From JAVSMW01 sp032027005 (GTDB taxonomy: Bacteria; Bacillota; Thermincolia; Thermincolales; UBA2595), in assembly GCA_032027005.1 (NCBI GenBank), contig JAVSMW010000005.1:186001-250000 (forward strand): a DNA stretch of 64,000 bases. Direction: 5' to 3'. Below the pieces are notes generated by a model, which did not search any database, was not told the origin of the DNA, and saw only the letters and a list, made by a program, of their open reading frames with translations. The position numbers and the translations under genes were made by a program. Of this stretch, positions 1-9,541 are shown piece after piece; the stretch's first letter is position 1; every line of letters begins with the position of its first letter.

Positions 1-394
1 CGGCATTCATTAATACTGTACCGAGAGTTTCCCTGGCCTCAGGTTTAAGCCCCTGGCCGGGATTTCCCGCCAATGCCACAATCATTCCAACAACTCCGGA
101 CAGTAGGAGGCCAATCAAAAACACGGCGATAATCCGCTTCAGATATTTCCTGGTTTCCTGAGAAGACAGCAGACCGCCAAAACTGGCCACAATCGCAGTA
201 ATCATTATCGGTATTACGCTCATCTTAAGAAAAGATAGATAAAGATCCCCAAAGGGTTCCAGCCTCATAGCCAGCCCTTTATTGTAAATACCGATGAATA
301 TTCCGGCTGCAGTACCCAGAGCTATCGCCCACGGTTTTTTTATGCTATCTGTCCAATCCCTTATGCTATTAACCTTGATTGCTTTATTTATCAT
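1..394 (-). CDS. Dicarboxylate/amino acid:cation symporter, N-terminal part
   Basis: The first 131 codons of a gene that runs off the window start. The translation begins MINKAIKVNSIRDWTDSIKK, followed by a hydrophobic stretch (PWAIALGTAAGIFIGIY), the family-like segment YLSFLKMSVIPIMITAIVAS and a third hydrophobic segment. This matches the DAACS family (GltP/GltT/DctA), which imports glutamate or C4-dicarboxylates with Na+ or H+. The ATG overlaps the TGA of the upstream binding-protein gene (ATGA, 391-394), so the two are translationally coupled. Coupling to a family 3 binding protein suggests binding-protein-assisted uptake (inference). The C-terminal transport core lies outside the window, so substrate cannot be judged. 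Confidence 0.8.
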   Translation of the reverse strand, partial: MINKAIKVNSIRDWTDSIKKPWAIALGTAAGIFIGIYNKGLAMRLEPFGDLYLSFLKMSVIPIMITAIVASFGGLLSSQETRKYLKRIIAVFLIGLLLSGVVGMIVALAGNPGQGLKPEARETLGTVLMNA

Positions 395-1335
395 TTAAGT
401 CCTCCGATATATTCGTCCACCTGCTGCTTGATATCTACACTGTATTTCATGAATTCCAGGTAGTGGTTTAGCCAGGACAGCAGCTGATGATCCTGAGGAG
501 CCACGGCTATGGCAATCGGATCTATCCGGTCCTTCAGGATAATGACTTTGGTGGTAATGGCAAGTTCGGGGTTTTGTTTTATAAACATATCTATCTCGTT
601 TTCATCGTAAAGCGAAGCTAATAACTCTCCCCTGGCTGTTGCCCCGAAAAGGTCATCATGGGGAACACCGGTAATCTGGGCTTTTGGAAAGATATCTCTG
701 GCGAATTCCTCATAGGATGTCCCTTTTGTTACACCGATTTTATCTGTTGTATTTAATATCAGTTCAAGGGCTGTTTTCCCCGGATTGGCATTCTGCAGGG
801 CTGCCAGTTTCAGGCGATTTGCCAGCACAGCTTGGTGAAATACAATATATGGCTGGGTGAACCTGATTCTTTGAGCCCGTGCTAAGGTAACACTCAGTTT
901 GGAGATGGCTATATCAGCCTGCCCTGCCGCTACCCGGTCCACCACTTCGTTAAAGCTGCGGGCCACCCGGTCAAACGCCACATCTACACCCAACTCCCGT
1001 GCTATGTCACGGGCCATTTTGACATCAAGCCCGGTCAACTGCCCCTGTTTGTCCAGATAAAACCATGGGATGCGGTCTTCATAGTACAGAGAGACAATAA
1101 GCTTCCCCCGATTATTGATCCTCAGCATGTCAGGCGGTAAAGGTGCTGTTCCGTTATATGCAGAGGCAGTTTTAACTGCCTGCCCGGAACTGACGCTGTT
1201 TACCGACTCTTCCGAGGCCTTTTTGTCTTCTCCGGCGATCGATTGTGCGGACTGATTCCCACAACCGGCAACAACGATTCCGGCTAGCAGTAGAACTGAG
1301 ATTATGATCAAAAACCCGCACCAGCGTTTAGCCAT
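391..1335 (-). CDS. Family 3 extracellular solute-binding lipoprotein
   Basis: A 314-aa secreted lipoprotein. It has a hydrophobic signal peptide with lipobox VVAGC near residue 25, then a low-complexity linker. The mature domain starts around LPPDMLRINNRGKLIVSLYY, and LTGLDVKMARDIARELGVDV and VAAGQADIAISKLSVT are typical of the SBP_bac_3 fold that binds polar amino acids or related acids. There is no ABC permease or ATPase beside it; instead its stop codon overlaps the start of a DAACS symporter. The likely role is to capture substrate at the membrane for that symporter (inference). It lies 15 bases after another binding protein and may belong to the long minus-strand transcript that starts in the RiPP genes. 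Confidence 0.8.
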   Translation of the reverse strand: MAKRWCGFLIIISVLLLAGIVVAGCGNQSAQSIAGEDKKASEESVNSVSSGQAVKTASAYNGTAPLPPDMLRINNRGKLIVSLYYEDRIPWFYLDKQGQLTGLDVKMARDIARELGVDVAFDRVARSFNEVVDRVAAGQADIAISKLSVTLARAQRIRFTQPYIVFHQAVLANRLKLAALQNANPGKTALELILNTTDKIGVTKGTSYEEFARDIFPKAQITGVPHDDLFGATARGELLASLYDENEIDMFIKQNPELAITTKVIILKDRIDPIAIAVAPQDHQLLSWLNHYLEFMKYSVDIKQQVDEYIGGLK

Positions 1336-1350
1336 TAAGTCTGTCTCCTT

Positions 1351-2514
1351 TTATTCCGTCAGAATTTCGATTTTTCCATTCCTGATAACCTTTTTTACCA
1401 CCAGGTTGCCTTTTTCATCACCGCTTTGGTCAAAGGTATGCTGGCCGGCAACTGCCGGCCAATCTTTTAACCCCCGGAGTGCTTCAGCAATTTTAGGCGG
1501 TTCGGTGGACCCGGCATTTTTGACTGCGGCTGCCAGCAGTTTGACCGCATCGTATCCCTGAGCCGTATATTGGGTCGGCTCCTGTTGATACTTAGCCTTA
1601 AAAGCCTGCATAAACTTTTGTACTTCCGGCCTCGCGTCAAATGGATTAAAAACAGTCCCAATCACAGTTCCTTCTGCGGCCCATCCGGCAGTTTTGCCAA
1701 AATCCGGAGAATCCATGGTGTTGCCGGACAGAAACGGCATCGTAATGCCGGCCCGCCTGGCATCGGCAATAAATTGAGCACCACCTTTGGCGGAATCGGC
1801 CACAAATACAGCATTGTAGGCCAGAGCCTCCCACTTCCGGCGTAAATCAGCCAATCCTTTCAGATCACCATAATAAGAAATCCTGTCAACTATATTAATC
1901 CCGCTTTCCCTGGCGCTGTCCTCAAAGGCATTAGCCAGGCCGCGGCCGTAGGAATCGTTCACGTAATATATGGCAATCCGGTTGAGGTTACGGCCGGCGG
2001 CATAAACAGCCAACTGCCGGGCAATTTCCGCATCACTGGGGATACTGCGGAAAACGTAATGATATCCCTGTTTTGTAAGTTCGGGCGCGGTAGAGGCCGG
2101 TGTCAGCATGACCAAACCGGCTTTCTCATAGATTGAGGCCGCAGGCAGAGAAATATACGAATTCCGGTGACCAATAACAGCCACCACCTCGGGATTTTCC
2201 GCAAATTCCTGAGCGATAGCCATACCCTTGGTCACTGAAGAGTCATCATCTTTTTTTATTATCCGGATCTGTTGTCCGTTGATACCTCCGGAGGTGTTTA
2301 TCTCCTCAACGGCCAGTTCTATACCCTGCCACAGCCCACCGTCATTTTTGGCAAAGGGCCAGGCGGCGCCAATAACTATATCCCCCTGATTCTTTGCCGC
2401 CATCACAGCCCGGGCTCCGGAAAGGCTGTCCCCGGCGCATCCGGCAAGCAGTAATGAAGCTGTCAACACAACAAACAAACCAATAACTTTGGATTTTTTT
2501 TTGAATGCCATCAT
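1351..2514 (-). CDS. Branched-chain-amino-acid-type (Peripla_BP_6) binding lipoprotein
   Basis: A 387-aa lipoprotein with a signal peptide ending in LLLAGC near residue 25. The mature part carries the hallmarks of the LivJ/Peripla_BP_6 family: DIVIGAAWPFAKNDGG, AVEEINTSGGINGQQIRII, VIGHRNSYISLPAASIYEKAGLVMLTPAST and a C-terminal TAQGYDAVKLLAAAV. The family binds branched-chain amino acids, amides, urea or aromatic acids for ABC import. No Liv permease or ATPase genes lie beside it, so it is an orphan receptor here. It follows the NHLM exporter gene by 20 bases, so co-transcription with the RiPP genes is possible but a functional link is unproven. Confidence 0.8.
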   Translation of the reverse strand: MMAFKKKSKVIGLFVVLTASLLLAGCAGDSLSGARAVMAAKNQGDIVIGAAWPFAKNDGGLWQGIELAVEEINTSGGINGQQIRIIKKDDDSSVTKGMAIAQEFAENPEVVAVIGHRNSYISLPAASIYEKAGLVMLTPASTAPELTKQGYHYVFRSIPSDAEIARQLAVYAAGRNLNRIAIYYVNDSYGRGLANAFEDSARESGINIVDRISYYGDLKGLADLRRKWEALAYNAVFVADSAKGGAQFIADARRAGITMPFLSGNTMDSPDFGKTAGWAAEGTVIGTVFNPFDARPEVQKFMQAFKAKYQQEPTQYTAQGYDAVKLLAAAVKNAGSTEPPKIAEALRGLKDWPAVAGQHTFDQSGDEKGNLVVKKVIRNGKIEILTE

Positions 2515-2534
2515 CCTGTCCTCCCCGCTTTGCT

Positions 2535-5231
2535 CTACGCCAGCTGGCGTTTAGCCAGTTCCGCAAAAAGCCCTTCCTGTTTCATCAGCTCGTCATAAGT
2601 CCCAACCTGAACAACCCGCCCCTGATCAAGCACATAAATCCGGTCTGCCTTGATAATGGTGCTTAACCTATGAGCTACTACAATCCTTGTAGCCCTCAGC
2701 TGCTCCAGGCTTCGGCTGACAATGCTCTGAGTACGGTTATCCAAAGCACTGGTGGCTTCATCAAAAAACAGTATGCGGGGTCTGCTGGCGATTGCCCTGG
2801 CGATTAACAACCGCTGGCGCTGGCCGCCTGATAGGGTGGAACCCCCTTCACTGACCACCGTATGGATACCCATTGGCATCTGTTTGATATCTTCCTCCAT
2901 GCCGGCCATTCTGGCCGCCTCCAAGGCGTCATTAACAGAGAGTTTTTTGGTCCCGACGATATTAGTGAAAATATCCCCTGTCATCAGCTTGCTGTTCTGC
3001 AGCACTACCCCAAACTGGCGCCTTACAGCCCGCACATCAAGCTGACTGATATCCTGCCCGTCATAGTAGACGGCCCCTGACTGCGGCTTTTCAAAACCCA
3101 TCAGCAGCCGGAAAAGAGTTGATTTACCGCTCCCGGATGATCCTACAATAGCTGCAAATTCACCGGGTTTAATAGTCAGTGAAATGTCATCAAGGATTAA
3201 TGGTGTATCTTCACTATACCGGAAGCTGACCCGGCTGACTTCAATTTTCCCCGTAAGTTCACCGGGGTGGCGTTTATTTGATTCAATTTCAGGCAGGGTT
3301 TCCAGGATAGGTTTGGCGGATTCGTACAGGGGTATAACCCCCAGAGTTGAAACTATTGCGCTTGAGGTGGCCAGCATCGCCGCGATAAATGCCGCAAAGG
3401 CGCTGTAAAAGGCCAGAAATTGCCCGGTAGACATGCTGCTGCGCGGCATCAGTCCCACAAAGGCAAAGACTATCAAGGTAGAAGACACCGGAAACACCGT
3501 ATTGAAAATCTGCACATAATTGGCTGTGTCCCGGGTCTTAAATGTTATCCTGCGCACTGCGCTAAAGGCCTTGCTCCAAAGGTGAAAAGCCCTAACCTCC
3601 GCCCCGGCCACGCGGAATTTGGCAATTCCCCTGATTAACTGTAAAATCAATCCTGCTGCATCTCTCTGCTTTGCAGTAAGCTCCCGCTGCATCCGCAGCT
3701 GGTAAAATGAGAAACTCACCGTAACGGAAACTGAGATAATTACCAACACCAGGGCAATCAGAGCCAGGCTTGTACTGTAATAGAACAGGAGGAAAAAATT
3801 AAATGAAGAAAAAACACCTGATAAGACAGTTGTAATTGTCACACCAGATAGTATTTTACGTATCGCATTGATGCTGTTAGCCCGCATGGCCAGGTCACCG
3901 ACAGAATAACTTCGGAAAAAAGGGGCCGGCAGACTTAACAGGCGGTCCCAAACCGCTGCCTGCAAGTCCAGATCCAGCCTTCCTTCCATCCTGAGCTGGG
4001 CCACAGCTCTGGTAAGTTGGAATAAGGTCACGGCAACCATACTGACTAATAAAATAAATGTCAGCTCGACCAACTGGCCGCGTTCGGCTTCCGGAATAAC
4101 GGTATCGATCAAACGGCCGGTAGCTAACGGCACAGCAAGTCCCAAAAGTGAAGCGACTATGCCCATTAAAATCATAGTAAGAGTATCCCGCCGGGTTTTG
4201 CCCTGCCAACTGAATTTTATGATATCCTTAACCTCAATTTTCCGGGCAGGTAAGGTCCTGTAAAAACTATAGGCGAAGGGCATAATTTTTTCTGCCAGTT
4301 CGCGATTTACCGGTATTTTAGTCCCATCCGGGTCACAGAGCAGATAACTCTTTGACTTTTGCGGCAGCAGTGCCACCGGACGTTCGCTTTCAGCCAGGTA
4401 TGCCAACAGGGGACCATTATCCTGACACCACCACTCTCCCTTTAAAGCCACACGGCGCATCCTGATATATGAAGCATTGATAATATCCTCTAAAGGATTA
4501 GATGAAAGGTTGGCTCTGACTTCAGCGGCAGGCTTGGTAATTTCAATATTAGCGGCCCGTCCGACTAACCTGCAGGCCTCATATAAGAGGTCATCGGTTA
4601 CATCAACTGCCAGATCTTCTTTACCGGTTTGGGCAACTGCTGCCAGGGACAATAAAGACTGCCCCATAACCTTTTTCTTGTTTGCTTCTTTTTTCTGCAG
4701 GTAATTGATTTCTTCAAGTCTAGCCCGGTCAGAACCGGCTGCCAGGTGAGCAAACAGCGCCTGGTAAAATCCCGGCAGGCTTGACCATTCCCTGTCATGC
4801 TCCAACCACTCAGCGGTGGCAGCAGCCTGCAGTCTGCTGTCCTCCCCGCCCTGTTCCAGAACAATAGCCTCCAAAAGGGATCCCAGCCATTCTTTCAGCA
4901 GGTTAGCTGCTGTTTCCCGGTTCCCGGCAGCCTGCAGAAATTCCGACCTGGTGAGCCGGACAACCTCCGTTCCGGGAGTTCCGCTTACCAACAGCCTGAT
5001 CTCTGCAAACCCTGTACCCAGCCCAAACAAAGCCTGCCCGGGAGTAACCGTGATCAGGTGTGAGCGCCTGCCCGCTGCCCCACCCCGCTCCACCGGCAAA
5101 GCAAACAGTTCTGCCTGACCCCGGCGGACTATCCAGATGTCGTCGGCATCATTTAGAAAAAAGGTCTTGTTTCCCCCAATTTCTACCGGCAGACCTTGCT
5201 CCAGAATCGGGTCCTTATCCTCCAGTATCAA
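2535..5231 (-). CDS. NHLM-type RiPP export ABC transporter, ATP-binding/permease subunit 2
   Basis: An 898-aa ABC half-transporter. Residues 1 to about 330 are a long soluble N-terminal region lacking the C39 catalytic motif. Membrane helices follow (about 355-640, from RRDTLTMILMGIVASLLGLA). A C-terminal ATPase has Walker A GSSGSGKST, signature LSGGQRQR and Walker B ILFFDEATSALD. The layout, a large non-peptidase N-domain paired with a C39-ABC protein and an HlyD protein, is that of NHLM bacteriocin-system subunit 2 (family knowledge). It probably forms a heteromeric exporter with the product of 5268-7448. The gap to that gene is 36 bases. It is about 170 residues longer than subunit 1 because of the N-terminal domain. 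Confidence 0.88.
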   Translation of the reverse strand: MILEDKDPILEQGLPVEIGGNKTFFLNDADDIWIVRRGQAELFALPVERGGAAGRRSHLITVTPGQALFGLGTGFAEIRLLVSGTPGTEVVRLTRSEFLQAAGNRETAANLLKEWLGSLLEAIVLEQGGEDSRLQAAATAEWLEHDREWSSLPGFYQALFAHLAAGSDRARLEEINYLQKKEANKKKVMGQSLLSLAAVAQTGKEDLAVDVTDDLLYEACRLVGRAANIEITKPAAEVRANLSSNPLEDIINASYIRMRRVALKGEWWCQDNGPLLAYLAESERPVALLPQKSKSYLLCDPDGTKIPVNRELAEKIMPFAYSFYRTLPARKIEVKDIIKFSWQGKTRRDTLTMILMGIVASLLGLAVPLATGRLIDTVIPEAERGQLVELTFILLVSMVAVTLFQLTRAVAQLRMEGRLDLDLQAAVWDRLLSLPAPFFRSYSVGDLAMRANSINAIRKILSGVTITTVLSGVFSSFNFFLLFYYSTSLALIALVLVIISVSVTVSFSFYQLRMQRELTAKQRDAAGLILQLIRGIAKFRVAGAEVRAFHLWSKAFSAVRRITFKTRDTANYVQIFNTVFPVSSTLIVFAFVGLMPRSSMSTGQFLAFYSAFAAFIAAMLATSSAIVSTLGVIPLYESAKPILETLPEIESNKRHPGELTGKIEVSRVSFRYSEDTPLILDDISLTIKPGEFAAIVGSSGSGKSTLFRLLMGFEKPQSGAVYYDGQDISQLDVRAVRRQFGVVLQNSKLMTGDIFTNIVGTKKLSVNDALEAARMAGMEEDIKQMPMGIHTVVSEGGSTLSGGQRQRLLIARAIASRPRILFFDEATSALDNRTQSIVSRSLEQLRATRIVVAHRLSTIIKADRIYVLDQGRVVQVGTYDELMKQEGLFAELAKRQLA

Positions 5232-5267
5232 TTTCTCACCCGCTTTGCAAATTCTTCAGCTTCACTT

Positions 5268-7448
5268 TCACTGGGCACTGATTAAGTCCCGGTAATGCCC
5301 GGTTATATCTTTTAATTCATCATGGCTGCCGCGCTGGACAACTTTGCCCCGCTCCAGTACGATGATTTCATCACAGTCCCGGATAGTGCTCAGGCGATGG
5401 GCCACAATTACACAAGTGCATCCCCGGCGGCGGATACTCTGATCCACCATTTGCTCCGTTTTGGGATCCAGAGCACTGGTCGCTTCGTCAAGCACCAGGA
5501 TAGTCGGGTTATTGACCAAGGCCCTGGCTATTTCAAACCGCTGCAGCTGACCACCGCTAAAGTTACGGCCGGACTCCTCCATTCGGGCATCATACCCTCC
5601 GTCACGAACGGAGATAGTTTCATGAATGCTGGCATCTTTAGCTGCCCGGATAATCTCTGTTTCCGGTACGATGTCGTCAAACAGAGTCAGATTATCACGC
5701 AGCGTTCCTTCGAAGATGTTGATATCCTGGTCTACCACGGCTAATGAATTAAATATCACTCCAGGGGGCAGAGCACTGCGTTTTGTGCCATCAAACAAAA
5801 TCTCACCTGACCAGGGCTCATATAAGCCGGAAATCACTTTGGCAATAGTGGATTTTCCACTGCCTGACCCGCCGATTAGGGCCACTCTGGCTCCCGGAGC
5901 GAGTTCCAGACTAAAATTCTCGATCAGCGGCGGTTCAAGTCTGCTGTACCCAAAGGTTACATTGCGTAATTCAACCCGCCCGGTCAATTTTTGGCCGGAA
6001 GGCGCTGCCTCCCCCGCTTCCGTCGATGCTTCCAGGCCATCCCGGCGAGCCACCGGATTATTAAATACATCATCCAGCCTGTTCATGGTTGCGCTCACCT
6101 CTTGCAGTGCCCCCCCCATTTCGACAATCTGGTTAACAGGACTGATAAAACTGCTCATCAGGCTTTGAAAAGCTACCAGCATACCGATTGTCATCATGCC
6201 GTTCATCACCTGCCAACCACCTAAAGCCAGGATGATAATACTGTTAAGAGAATTAAGAAAAGCCGGTACAGCAGCCAGGAGCCGGTTGGAATAACCAATC
6301 TCCTGTTCAGCATTCATCAGCTTTGCTTGATGGCCGGCCCACTTCTCAAAAAAATCCGATTCTGAGCCGGTGGCCTTTAGGGTCTCAATTAACTGGAGGC
6401 CACCCATGGAAGTGCCCTGTAATTTGCCTGCTTCCGAGATCAGCCGTAAATTCATGTCTGTCCTGCGGCGTGAAGTGTATTTCAAAAACCAGAGGTTGAA
6501 TACAGCTGTTGTAACACCAACTATGGTCAGCAGCACATTGTACTGAAACATTAAAAACAGATAGAAAACAACCATGACCAGATTTAATGCCGTGGTGGCC
6601 ATCTGCCTGGAAAGCAGGTTCGCCACCCGATCATTGAGCATCACCCGGGAAGCGATCTCACCGGTTTGCCGCTGGCTGAAAAAGTCAATGGGCAGCCCGA
6701 GGACGTGCCATAAAAATTCACCGGAGCTCTTTAAGGCAATTTTTGTTTCCATGCGCAGCAAATAATACTGCTGCAGCCAGCTCAGGCCCCCCCTGAGCAA
6801 GGCCGTCAGGCCGAGTCCGATCAGCAGAGGAACCAGCCAGTTAGTCATGCCTCCGAGCAAAACCTGGTCGATAAATATCCTGGAGAAAACCGGGATAACT
6901 AATCCCGGAATAACCAGCAGCAGCCCGACCAAAACCACAAAGGTCAGGGCCGGAACAGAGCCCCGAAACCTCTTTTGCAGCGCTTTTACCACATTCTGTT
7001 TGTCTCCGCCCTGAACAAAATCAGGTCCGGGGACAAAAGTCAGCACCACACCTGTGAATGACTGGTCAAATTCCTCTTCTGTCACCACCCGGGGTCCCAT
7101 AGCGGGGTCATTTAAATATACTCGTCCACTCTTAAAGCCCTCCAGGACTAAAAAGTGGTTGAAGTTCCAGTGAATAATAGCAGGCAGAGGGATCTCCCGC
7201 AAATCAGCCGGTTCCTTCCGGAAGCCTTTTGCTGTCAAGCCAAATGTCCGGGCAGCCTTCAGCACATTTGATGCCTTGCTGCCATCCCTGGAGACACCAC
7301 AGGCTATCCGCAGTTCTTCCAAAGGCACAGACCGGCCGAAATAACCTAAGACAATGGCCAGAGAAGCAGCCCCGCATTCCACAGCTTCCATCTGCAGAAC
7401 TGTAGGCGTTTTCACCCGCTTATTGTTAACCTGTTCGGCAGCTTCCAT
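5268..7448 (-). CDS. C39-peptidase ABC exporter (NHLM subunit 1), leader-cleaving
   Basis: A 726-aa bifunctional exporter. Residues about 12-145 form a C39 cysteine peptidase with catalytic Cys in QMEAVECGAASLA, His in NHFLVLEG and Asp in YLNDPAMG; it should cut the precursor after its Gly-Gly. Transmembrane helices span about 170-450. The ATPase domain has Walker A GGSGSGKST, signature FSGGQLQR (a variant of LSGGQ) and ILVLDEATSALD. This is the standard NHLM/PCAT architecture for leader removal coupled to export. It sits between the HlyD adaptor (15-base gap) and the second ABC subunit, all on one strand, and its natural substrate is the GG precursor at 13108-13416. Confidence 0.92.
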   Translation of the reverse strand: MEAAEQVNNKRVKTPTVLQMEAVECGAASLAIVLGYFGRSVPLEELRIACGVSRDGSKASNVLKAARTFGLTAKGFRKEPADLREIPLPAIIHWNFNHFLVLEGFKSGRVYLNDPAMGPRVVTEEEFDQSFTGVVLTFVPGPDFVQGGDKQNVVKALQKRFRGSVPALTFVVLVGLLLVIPGLVIPVFSRIFIDQVLLGGMTNWLVPLLIGLGLTALLRGGLSWLQQYYLLRMETKIALKSSGEFLWHVLGLPIDFFSQRQTGEIASRVMLNDRVANLLSRQMATTALNLVMVVFYLFLMFQYNVLLTIVGVTTAVFNLWFLKYTSRRRTDMNLRLISEAGKLQGTSMGGLQLIETLKATGSESDFFEKWAGHQAKLMNAEQEIGYSNRLLAAVPAFLNSLNSIIILALGGWQVMNGMMTIGMLVAFQSLMSSFISPVNQIVEMGGALQEVSATMNRLDDVFNNPVARRDGLEASTEAGEAAPSGQKLTGRVELRNVTFGYSRLEPPLIENFSLELAPGARVALIGGSGSGKSTIAKVISGLYEPWSGEILFDGTKRSALPPGVIFNSLAVVDQDINIFEGTLRDNLTLFDDIVPETEIIRAAKDASIHETISVRDGGYDARMEESGRNFSGGQLQRFEIARALVNNPTILVLDEATSALDPKTEQMVDQSIRRRGCTCVIVAHRLSTIRDCDEIIVLERGKVVQRGSHDELKDITGHYRDLISAQ

Positions 7449-7463
7449 AAATTATCTCAACTC

Positions 7464-8408
7464 CTAATCGAACTGGGGAAAAATCAGGGACAAGGGGCGT
7501 TGGGTTTTTACTATTACAGAACCGTTGATCAGGGTTCCGCTGTTGAGCTTCACCGGCGGCCCGGACGGGGTTGTCCATTTATAACCGCTGACCGTAGCGG
7601 CATCAGGAATAATGTCAATATGCACCTCTACCGGTGCACCCATTCCGGTCAGCTGTTTAACCAATTCTTCATTCCCCAGGGTCTTCATCATGCCGGCAAA
7701 AGACTGCGGATACTTTGGCACTGAGGTTACGCGGCCTAAGAGCAGACCAAACTCCTCTTTCTTAATTGAAGTAAGGGCAATATTAACAGCCATGCCCGGT
7801 TCTATTTTTTTTGCATCCTCTGCCCTGACATATAGTACAGCCTCAAGGTCTTTGATCTCTTCACCTGTCGCTTCAAGACTGACTATGGTCTGCCCGGGAT
7901 TTACGAAATCGCCCCTGCTAACCTTGACCTCGACGATCCGTCCACTGACAGGGCTGACAACCCGGGAAACGGTTTCCAATTGAGATTCCAGTTGGTTGAT
8001 TTTTAACTGCAATTGTTTAATCGTACCGTCATTTGCAGGGGTATTCTGCAAAGAACTCAGCTGTGCTCTGGCACTGTTTATCTGGTCTACCATTTCCGGC
8101 TGGGCAAGCCTGGCCACCACCTGGCCTTTTTGGATAAAATCATCATTGACAACTCTGATGTCTGTAATCTGACCTCCCGACCCTGATACAACGCGCTGAA
8201 TACCACCGGATTTAAGCAGTATGCCCGGGTAGTTCAATTTTGTCGGAAGTGATCCGAAAACACCCCACACAATTGCCGCCATTACCAACAGACCGGCTGC
8301 CGTCAAGGCAATCCAACCGCGTGGTGAAGTAACGGTCAATAGAGAATCAAGTTGTTCCGGCGACGACAGACGTTCCAGAGAGACCTTGCGGTAAATCTCA
8401 CTGCTCAA
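7464..8408 (-). CDS. HlyD-family secretion adaptor of the NHLM system
   Basis: A 314-aa membrane-fusion-like protein. One transmembrane segment (GWIALTAAGLLVMAAIVWGVF) follows a short cytoplasmic tail. A biotinyl/lipoyl-like half (VVSGSGGQITDIRVVNDDFIQKGQVVARL), a coiled coil with Gln/Leu-rich heptads (INSARAQLSSLQNT..IKQLQLKINQLESQLE) and the second lipoyl half (VVSPVSGRIVEVKVSRGDFVNPGQTIV) follow. I choose the TTG at 8406-8408 because GGAGGGGG lies 8 bases upstream; the ATG at 8426 overlaps that Shine-Dalgarno and would add six residues. In a Gram-positive it would link the exporter to the cell-wall space. A 114-base gap upstream may hold a separate promoter. Confidence 0.87.
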   Translation of the reverse strand: MSSEIYRKVSLERLSSPEQLDSLLTVTSPRGWIALTAAGLLVMAAIVWGVFGSLPTKLNYPGILLKSGGIQRVVSGSGGQITDIRVVNDDFIQKGQVVARLAQPEMVDQINSARAQLSSLQNTPANDGTIKQLQLKINQLESQLETVSRVVSPVSGRIVEVKVSRGDFVNPGQTIVSLEATGEEIKDLEAVLYVRAEDAKKIEPGMAVNIALTSIKKEEFGLLLGRVTSVPKYPQSFAGMMKTLGNEELVKQLTGMGAPVEVHIDIIPDAATVSGYKWTTPSGPPVKLNSGTLINGSVIVKTQRPLSLIFPQFD

Positions 8409-8540
8409 GTGCCCAACCCCCTCCATGATAAATATTCCTATATTTCGACACGTTTTGATGGTTTTCGATAATATGTATAAATTTTACCATATCGTCTTTT
8501 TTTAGATACCAAAATATAGTCGTTCTGCACAATATATTTT

Positions 8541-9494
8541 TTATTTTAATATTTCAATAGTCCGATGGACTAAATTTTTCATTTCTGAAAATAAATTGGT
8601 TTTGTCCTCTGTAATATTTAAAACCCACAAGATATTAGCCAAGTCAGTCAACTTTGCTATTTTTCTCCACTCCCCAGGCACCGGAATTCTGGTATTCCGG
8701 TTGTACCCTGCTATGAAGCTATGTTCGCTGCTGTTTTTAATTTGTTCCATATATCTTATAAATTGCCCGATATCATAATAGATAGGGGCCGCAAGCGATT
8801 TCTCCCAGTCGAGTAATCCGATGAGTTTACCATTCTTAACCATTATATTTGAAGGCCTGAAATCCCCATGTGAAAACACAAACTTTTGCGTCATTTGCAC
8901 TAAAAGACTATTGTTGTCTTTTAAGCATTCAAAAATTTTTGTTTTCATTCTAATGCCTAATCTTTCCCCTGCCCGGTTGTTCAGAAAATACTCATACCAT
9001 GATAATATTGGCGCAAGGCCTCCGACAAGATGCAGATTTTCATCAAGATAACCTTCTCTGTCGAATTCCTTTTGATGAATACAGCCCAGCTTTTCTCCAA
9101 TCTCTTCAGCTAAACTTTTATCAAGCCCGGCATTTTCAGCCATATATTGATTCAGCACAATGCCATCTAAGAATTGTACGATGGCATAAGGTTTACCGAT
9201 GATTGTCTTATCATCATTGATATAGTAAATTTCAGGTACGGGAATATAGTCTTTGACTGTATTATATACCGTGAATTCCTTATGACAGGTATGATCAACC
9301 TTGGGATATATTCTTAAAACAAATATCTGTTTTAACCCCTTGATTCTTATTTTATAATTGGCAGTGCTTCTGCCGCCTGGCAGCAATTCAATACTTTCAA
9401 CCTCTTTTTTTGCATCTAAAGGTCTAATCAATTTATTAGCCGTCTCATTATTAATATTAGTAATTTCACGCGTGCTTTCCCATTTACTATCCAT
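8541..9494 (-). CDS. Aminoglycoside-phosphotransferase/choline-kinase-fold protein in the RiPP operon
   Basis: A 317-aa protein of the APH kinase superfamily. The catalytic loop FSHGDFRPSNIMV (HGDxxxxN) is at about residues 206-219, and the metal-binding GLLDWEKS follows (DWE in place of DFG). An N-lobe strand, QIFVLRIYPKV, lies near residue 75. All core kinase residues visible from sequence appear intact, so activity is plausible. It lies between the radical SAM genes and the exporter genes, with 47 bases to the upstream gene. Possible roles are phosphorylation of the peptide (core Thr or Ser), or of a small-molecule self-protection or tailoring substrate; neither is shown. It should not be read as an aminoglycoside resistance gene on this evidence. 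Confidence 0.78.
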   Translation of the reverse strand: MDSKWESTREITNINNETANKLIRPLDAKKEVESIELLPGGRSTANYKIRIKGLKQIFVLRIYPKVDHTCHKEFTVYNTVKDYIPVPEIYYINDDKTIIGKPYAIVQFLDGIVLNQYMAENAGLDKSLAEEIGEKLGCIHQKEFDREGYLDENLHLVGGLAPILSWYEYFLNNRAGERLGIRMKTKIFECLKDNNSLLVQMTQKFVFSHGDFRPSNIMVKNGKLIGLLDWEKSLAAPIYYDIGQFIRYMEQIKNSSEHSFIAGYNRNTRIPVPGEWRKIAKLTDLANILWVLNITEDKTNLFSEMKNLVHRTIEILK

Positions 9495-9541
9495 GCGATT
9501 TATCCTCTGTTTTTCCCTGTTTCAATTAGTGTCTTATCCCG

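Noticed and set aside
8541..9494. Aminoglycoside resistance gene
   Set aside because: Only the general kinase fold and HGDxxxxN motif are seen. Position inside a RiPP operon argues for another substrate.
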